A stretch of 64,000 nt of DNA, taken from Vibrio owensii CAIM 1854 = LMG 25443. Lineage in GTDB: Bacteria > Pseudomonadota > Gammaproteobacteria > Enterobacterales > Vibrionaceae. The DNA lies in the NCBI RefSeq assembly GCF_000817815.1, contig NZ_JPRD01000005.1, forward strand, positions 111,439 to 175,438, read 5' to 3'. A program made the translations under genes and the position numbers. This document shows, one piece after another, positions 59,452 through 64,000 of the stretch; the stretch's first letter is position 1; every line of letters starts with the position of its first letter. Below the pieces are notes generated by a model. That model made no database searches and had not been told where the DNA came from. It saw nothing but the letters and a program-made list of their open reading frames with translations.

Positions 59452-60531
59452 ATGAAAAACAGATGGTTAGGTATGGCTTGTGTGCTTCCTTTATTGGTTG
59501 CGTGCAATAGCGAAAGTTCAGCAATTAAGGTGTCTAGCGAGACCGTTTCACAAAAGCAAATCGATACAATTGTGTCGAACATCAATAAGCTCTACCCAGA
59601 GGCAACCCAAGAGCAAAAGCAGAAAGCGGCAGAAGTGGTGGTACGAGCTATCGAGAACATGGTGTTCGTCGAAGGCGGAAGCTTTGATATGGGCGATTTC
59701 AAGATGGATTGTGATTTCCCAACAAAATCTGAGAACCGTTTAGATTGGTCTCCTGATGCGCAATGTTTAAGTCATTTTGCGAGTAGTATGTTTGGTGCTC
59801 AGTACTTACACAAAGTGACCCTCGACTCCTATTCGATATCTAAGTATGAAGCAAGCTTTATCGATATGGAGTGGATGCGACAGATTAATCAACTACCAGT
59901 AGGTGCGAACAAATGGGAAGGCTACGCACAACTTAAAGATATCGTCCAACGCGACACAGAAGAATACTCTGAGTTAATGAAATGGCATTATAAAAACCAC
60001 AAACCAGCTCAAACAAAAACTTGGCAAGAGAGCAAAGACTACTGTCAGTGGCTTGGGGAAGTTTCAGGCTTGCCTTTTGATCTTCCCACAGAGGCGCAAT
60101 GGGAATATGCCGCACGAAGTCGTGGACAGCATTACTACTATGCGACCAATGACGGTTACCGCTCTCTTTCTGAAGGGCAATATTTCTCTCCAACAGCGGA
60201 GAGATACATAGATGTAAAGGCATCGGAAGTAAATACTGGCAGAAGTAGCGAGGAATATATTGGACGTTGGCCATCTAATCCGCTTGGTATTTATGGAATG
60301 AGTAATGGGATTTATGAGTGGGTTAATGATTGGTACGAAAAAGACTATTACCTGAGTTCAGTGGAAGCGAACCCTTTAGGTCCAAAAACAGGAACCCAAA
60401 AAGTTATACGTGATAGCGTAAGCAACAAAATGACCTTTGGACGTAGCGGACAAGATATAGAGTCGGATACCTATAATCCAAGCCTGAGCTTTCGTTGTTC
60501 AATTCAGCAACCGAAACCAATAACGAAGTAA
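59452..60531 (+). CDS. FGE/SUMF1-fold lipoprotein, candidate T6SS immunity protein
   Basis: The 359-residue protein has a lipoprotein signal (MKNRWLGMACVLPLLVAC; lipidated C18) and a C-type-lectin-like formylglycine-generating-enzyme domain: MVFVEGGSFDMGDF, YSISKYEAS, FDLPTEAQWEYAAR, NPLGIYGMSNGIYEWVNDW. At the C-terminus, where true enzymes have RGGS followed by the copper-binding cysteine pair, it reads KVIRDSVSNKMTFGRSG with no cysteine, so it is probably not an enzyme. FGE-like lipoproteins have been shown in Acinetobacter (Tsi3) to be T6SS immunity proteins. This gene faces the LysM effector tail to tail with a shared terminator, which fits that role. Confidence 0.8.
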   Translation: MKNRWLGMACVLPLLVACNSESSAIKVSSETVSQKQIDTIVSNINKLYPEATQEQKQKAAEVVVRAIENMVFVEGGSFDMGDFKMDCDFPTKSENRLDWSPDAQCLSHFASSMFGAQYLHKVTLDSYSISKYEASFIDMEWMRQINQLPVGANKWEGYAQLKDIVQRDTEEYSELMKWHYKNHKPAQTKTWQESKDYCQWLGEVSGLPFDLPTEAQWEYAARSRGQHYYYATNDGYRSLSEGQYFSPTAERYIDVKASEVNTGRSSEEYIGRWPSNPLGIYGMSNGIYEWVNDWYEKDYYLSSVEANPLGPKTGTQKVIRDSVSNKMTFGRSGQDIESDTYNPSLSFRCSIQQPKPITK

Positions 60532-60535
60532 ATTT

Positions 60536-60558
60536 AAACTGGCCTACGGGGCCAGTTT
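60536..60558. terminator. Shared terminator between lipoprotein and effector genes
   Basis: AAACTGGCC and GGCCAGTTT form a perfect 9-bp stem around TACGG in the 35-base gap between the two convergent genes. Confidence 0.82.
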
Positions 60559-60566
60559 GTTTATGT

Positions 60567-63128
60567 TTATGCGTAAGGGTAGCTACCGTTACTACCGAAT
60601 AGCGAAGCATATTGTTGCTGTACCCGTTCCCTTTTTAGAGTAAAAGCACTGTTATCGTAGGGAGTAAAAGGTGCCCCTGCAACTTTAACTGCCGAGTTCG
60701 TTTCTGCTAAGGTCGCTACCCAATTATTGAACTGAGTTTGTTGCTTACCGTCAAGTAAGGCATTAATTCGTTGAATATTTTTAAAAAGAGTTTGTTCCCC
60801 CGAAACTTTTATCCCCTTATCATTCATTCGTGCGAGAATCTCTTCAAACTTATGCCAACTGTAGGTACTTTCTTCGAGTAGTTTACAAATCGCTGCCTCT
60901 TGTTTCTCTTCCCAGTTGAATGTGAAGGTCCGAGTTAATGTATCTAGCATTCTGCCTATCGCCTCGGGAAGAAGCTGGTCAAAAGGTACCCCACTACGTG
61001 CCGAATCGTTCAACACTCTGTCAGCTAACGTAATTGCTTCTGCTTCTAGATCAAGCCTTTTTTCCCGAGCAACCCTAATTTTTTCTATAGTTTCCTCGCC
61101 TTTAGCAATGGCATTTTTTAATGCATCGTGTGGGGAGACAAAACCTTTGGCAAGGGCAAACGCAAAGTAAGTAGCGTCAACTAAATATTCATAAGCCAGA
61201 GAATTAATGTTTTGTAGCATCCGATAATCCACATATTGAAGTCCTTGCCAGATTACTTTCGCTAGATTCCAAATTTCTTCTGCGTTTATAGCGACAGAAA
61301 AGCCACCGCCGCCGCCAGCCCCCCAAACCAGTTTGGCTGAGATTTTAAGGAAGAACTTTGTACCATCTAAATAAAGCTCAAAATCTGCGTTATAACCACC
61401 ACCAACGGAAACATTACCTTCGGTCTGAATTTCAGCCAAAGAGTTAAAGTTTGTGATTTGATCTATTTCTGGCGCTTTCCATTGAACGCCACCTGCAAAC
61501 TCTCCACTTAACTGGCCACCACCAAAAACACTGGCCTTGATGCCTATTTGACCACCTCCTGCGTTGCCCATGCTCACATGAGGGTCAAACAATATCCCAA
61601 CATCATCACCAGTTTCCGGTCTTCTGTTACTGATACCTGCTTTTGCTTGAGCAACTACGCCCACAAAACAACCCACTTTCATTTTGGCATTAAAGCGAAA
61701 GCTGCCAAAGGAGTGTAAGGCTGGCTGACCATTCGCATCGGTGTAATTTAGGCATGGCGTATAACCCGCATCGCTAGGTAAGAAGACTTCTGCCGTAATG
61801 GCCGCTTCAAAGGCAGAAAAGCCCGCAGAAGCACCTACACCTAAATCTACGTTTCCTTTCGCATTACCGTGCTCATCTTTCTCAAATGGGTTTAACTCAG
61901 CATCGACAGCCGCTTGCATTCCCCAGCGACCAAGTTGCGCCTCAGAACTCACCGCAAACATTGTATTGCCTTCATCGTCGCGCAAGAGTGTATCCGTCGA
62001 TTTCCATTCAGCAATTTTTCCTCCGGGTGCCTGCCACTTCGCAAGATTGGCTTTAATATCAGGGCCAAGCTTTTTCTGCTCAAGGTCGCTTGTAATGTCA
62101 TCAGCAATAGCTTTACCAAATTCTTTGATATTTCCCGTACGTAATGCTCGGTTTGCGTTGTTGGTATTAGAGGTATTTCGCCAACTGTTACGAACGGTGG
62201 TTTCCTCTTGAAAGAATGCTTCTCGAACATAGGTGTAAACGCCGCGATTAATCGAGTACAACTCTCTAACCCCAGTATTTGTTACGATGCCATCCAATGC
62301 TCTCTCTTTTACCGCCATTTTTTTAGCATCAACAGGCTTGCCAGAAGAGCTCTCTTTGGTTGGTGGGACTTTGGCCATCTTTTCCCACGTCGCAAGCTCT
62401 TTCTTAAGGTTTGGTACGACTGTCGCAGTCAAACGCTCTTTTAGCTCAATGGCTGAATCTTCAGAGCCAAACCAATTTGAGTATTCCTCAATGTAGCGGA
62501 TACGCTTTTTCAACTCGGTTACTTTAGCGTTAGCCATTCGCTGGTTTTCTAAAGATTTTTCTCTCTCAGCCTTTTCTTTTCGAGACTGTTCTGCTTTGAC
62601 ACTTGCTGGATTCTTACGGCTGGGATCTGGCAATATGCCTGCGTATATCAGGTCGGCGCATAAGGCTTCTCGCTTTTGCGTATGCTTTTCCAACTCAGCC
62701 CATGTTTCTTTGCCCGTTGGAGCTTGATGGACTAGGTCACTGTAGCATTGAAATAACTTCGTCGTTTCTTCGATTTCCTTATCAAGCTTTTCCACCGATT
62801 CTTTCGTTAGGCAATAGAATCGGTTCGCTGATTCACCCGTGGCAAAAATGATATCTTCAATTTCCTTTGGTTCACACAAAGGGGCCGCGACAATTGTCCC
62901 TTTCTCTTTTGGACACATTTTGGCAATTGGCTCTACCGGAAACTCGACAGGGATAGGATCTTCCTCTTCCTGACCAGGAAGGATTAAGGTATCGCCAACT
63001 TGGATTAAATCAGGATTTGGTTGGTACTTGGGGTTTAGCTCTAACAAGATGTTGAAGTTAACACTTTGTTCGATACCGATGCCAATAAGGGTGTCACCGG
63101 GTTTAATTACGTAGGTTTTATTACTCAT
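60567..63128 (-). CDS. LysM-domain type VI secretion effector, candidate
   Basis: The 853-residue protein starts with a LysM domain (residues about 4-50, YVIKPGDTLIGIGIEQ to VGDTLILPG). Next is a long helical, charged segment (about 110-260), a glycine-rich beta region (about 425-620, with GGGQIGIKASVFGGGQL and VGGGYNADFELYLDG) and a helical C-terminus (about 620-853). No signal peptide and no catalytic motif I recognise. It follows a vgrG end and a DUF4123-type adaptor on the same strand, the standard arrangement for a VgrG-delivered effector; LysM would hold it in the periplasm. The toxic activity is unknown; pore formation or membrane damage is a guess from the Gly-rich region. Confidence 0.75.
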   Translation of the reverse strand: MSNKTYVIKPGDTLIGIGIEQSVNFNILLELNPKYQPNPDLIQVGDTLILPGQEEEDPIPVEFPVEPIAKMCPKEKGTIVAAPLCEPKEIEDIIFATGESANRFYCLTKESVEKLDKEIEETTKLFQCYSDLVHQAPTGKETWAELEKHTQKREALCADLIYAGILPDPSRKNPASVKAEQSRKEKAEREKSLENQRMANAKVTELKKRIRYIEEYSNWFGSEDSAIELKERLTATVVPNLKKELATWEKMAKVPPTKESSSGKPVDAKKMAVKERALDGIVTNTGVRELYSINRGVYTYVREAFFQEETTVRNSWRNTSNTNNANRALRTGNIKEFGKAIADDITSDLEQKKLGPDIKANLAKWQAPGGKIAEWKSTDTLLRDDEGNTMFAVSSEAQLGRWGMQAAVDAELNPFEKDEHGNAKGNVDLGVGASAGFSAFEAAITAEVFLPSDAGYTPCLNYTDANGQPALHSFGSFRFNAKMKVGCFVGVVAQAKAGISNRRPETGDDVGILFDPHVSMGNAGGGQIGIKASVFGGGQLSGEFAGGVQWKAPEIDQITNFNSLAEIQTEGNVSVGGGYNADFELYLDGTKFFLKISAKLVWGAGGGGGFSVAINAEEIWNLAKVIWQGLQYVDYRMLQNINSLAYEYLVDATYFAFALAKGFVSPHDALKNAIAKGEETIEKIRVAREKRLDLEAEAITLADRVLNDSARSGVPFDQLLPEAIGRMLDTLTRTFTFNWEEKQEAAICKLLEESTYSWHKFEEILARMNDKGIKVSGEQTLFKNIQRINALLDGKQQTQFNNWVATLAETNSAVKVAGAPFTPYDNSAFTLKRERVQQQYASLFGSNGSYPYA

Positions 63129-63140
63129 GAAACGCGTCCA

Positions 63141-63734
63141 TTACCATTGCTGTGCAATGTTTTGCATTGTACTCAGCTGTTCTTGTGAGAGTGTCCAAGG
63201 TTGAATTGACGTAGTAGCCTCACTAGCGTGGGATAAGTTAATACTTAGCCATTGTTTGCTATGCCAATGTAGAGATGAGAGTAAAGGAAACATTTGTCGT
63301 CGCTCCTCATCACTTAATGCTGCCATTAAAGGTACTAGAGTTCTGGGCTCATAAAATCGAAACAATGCTTCTCCTTGATTGCGCGACACAAAGAGACGCT
63401 GACGCAATGAGGCTGCGACCTCCGAAGAAGAGTGAGATGGCGAACTCCAAACCAAACAACCACAAGGTGTTTGGCTCATCTTAGCTACGCATGCCTGAAG
63501 TGCCTCTTCTGATGACCAGATAGAAACTAAGACAGGCCCCTCATTGAGGTGTGATAGACGAGTACCAGCCATCAACGAGATAACCTCGAGTGACTCAATA
63601 TGCACCTCCAATTTCTTTTTCCATTCAGGCCAAAGAAGAGGTTCGATAATCGCGTACGCTTGTTGATTCGTAATTAGGTTCGGTTGGGCATTACCTTGAA
63701 TTCGCCAGTTTGGATTTAGCTGTGTATTTGACAT
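63141..63734 (-). CDS. DUF4123-type T6SS effector adaptor
   Basis: The 197-residue protein has the layout of DUF4123 (Tap/TEC) adaptors, which load effectors onto VgrG: an N-terminal strand-helix part (AYAIIEPLLWPEW), GTRLSHLNEGPVLVSI, GCLVWSS, and the strongly conserved LFRFYEPRTLVPLM (about residues 124-137). It begins inside the vgrG end (19-base overlap) and stops 12 bases before the effector start, so the three are one operon. The adaptor should recognise the LysM effector. Confidence 0.85.
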   Translation of the reverse strand: MSNTQLNPNWRIQGNAQPNLITNQQAYAIIEPLLWPEWKKKLEVHIESLEVISLMAGTRLSHLNEGPVLVSIWSSEEALQACVAKMSQTPCGCLVWSSPSHSSSEVAASLRQRLFVSRNQGEALFRFYEPRTLVPLMAALSDEERRQMFPLLSSLHWHSKQWLSINLSHASEATTSIQPWTLSQEQLSTMQNIAQQW

Positions 63735-64000
63735 GTTTTACCGCTCCCACAATCACACAGTTCTTGCATTAAGCCACCGTCTTCAACAAACCCTTTATAA
63801 GCGGCCGGAGACATAACAGGTGGTGTTTTCTTCGCGATAGACAATCCTTTAGGACGCCTTGTAGAAACGCTGCTGTTACCGTTTGCCGCGCCGCCCGGAT
63901 TGATGTCTACTTTTCCACCCGTTGCGGTGACACTACTCGCACCATCAATCGTAACGGAGGTGCCGTTTAAATGGATGTTGCCGCTGCTCTTTAGCACTAA
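63716..64000 (-). CDS. vgrG: T6SS tip protein VgrG, C-terminal end
   Basis: The gene runs out of the window to the right; about 94 C-terminal residues are visible. SSGNIHLNGTSVTIDGASSVTATGGKVDINPGG is the beta-needle repeat of VgrG, followed by a short extension PAAYKGFVEDGGLMQ and a cysteine-rich tail (LCDCGSGKTCQIHS). No other T6SS structural gene is in the window, so this is probably an orphan vgrG. Its end overlaps the adaptor gene. Confidence 0.85.
   Translation of the reverse strand, partial: LVLKSSGNIHLNGTSVTIDGASSVTATGGKVDINPGGAANGNSSVSTRRPKGLSIAKKTPPVMSPAAYKGFVEDGGLMQELCDCGSGKTCQIHS

Overview
The window looks like part of a Vibrio chromosome (probably chromosome 1), most likely Harveyi clade. 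The evidence is the enteric/vibrio gene order dsbB-nhaB-fadR, yceF/yceD-rpmF-plsX-fabHDG-acpP-fabF-pabC-mltG-tmk-holB-tatD and rne/rluC, a FadR with the Vibrio-type internal insertion, and gamma-mobile-trio genes of the Vibrio kind. The species is not fixed by anything I can see.

Layout. 1-3.9 kb: the end of a MalZ-like glucosidase, a diguanylate cyclase broken by a frameshift, dusC and a YecA/SEC-C protein. 3.9-8.5 kb: dsbB, nhaB, fadR and a membrane-anchored helical protein. 8.7-18 kb: metG, mrp/apbC, udk, asmA, cobO, a low-Mr tyrosine phosphatase and a SulP transporter. 18.3-23.9 kb: rne with a structured 5' leader, divergent rluC, an intergenic inverted-repeat element and yceF. 24.1-34.7 kb: the long phospholipid/fatty-acid cluster running into folate, cell-wall, dTMP and DNA polymerase genes. 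35-45.6 kb: ptsG, small outer-membrane proteins, an NSS transporter with its 32-residue MetS-type partner, a 30-residue YnhF-like peptide, a patatin-like lipase, pykA, the ROK repressor Mlc and CheV. Glucose uptake (ptsG), glycolysis (pykA) and the glucose repressor (mlc) lie within 10 kb of each other.

45.9-51.2 kb holds the SOS mutasome cassette imuA-imuB-dnaE2, read leftward from a perfect LexA box. Immediately beyond that box a mobile island begins: gmtY-gmtZ-gmtX, a VPA1267-family gene and a RecD2-like helicase, joined stop-to-start in one operon (51.4-58.8 kb). GmtY and GmtZ both carry tyrosine-recombinase catalytic signatures, so this is a Gamma-Mobile-Trio (GMT) element.

The rest of the window (59-64 kb) looks like its cargo. 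It holds an orphan type VI secretion module read leftward (VgrG end, DUF4123-type adaptor, 853-residue LysM effector) and, facing it tail to tail, a lipoprotein with a formylglycine-generating-enzyme fold that lacks the catalytic cysteines. That lipoprotein is the best candidate immunity protein. A cysteine-rich protein of unknown function lies between the two parts. The right end of the island is not in the window. No rRNA, tRNA or CRISPR array was seen.
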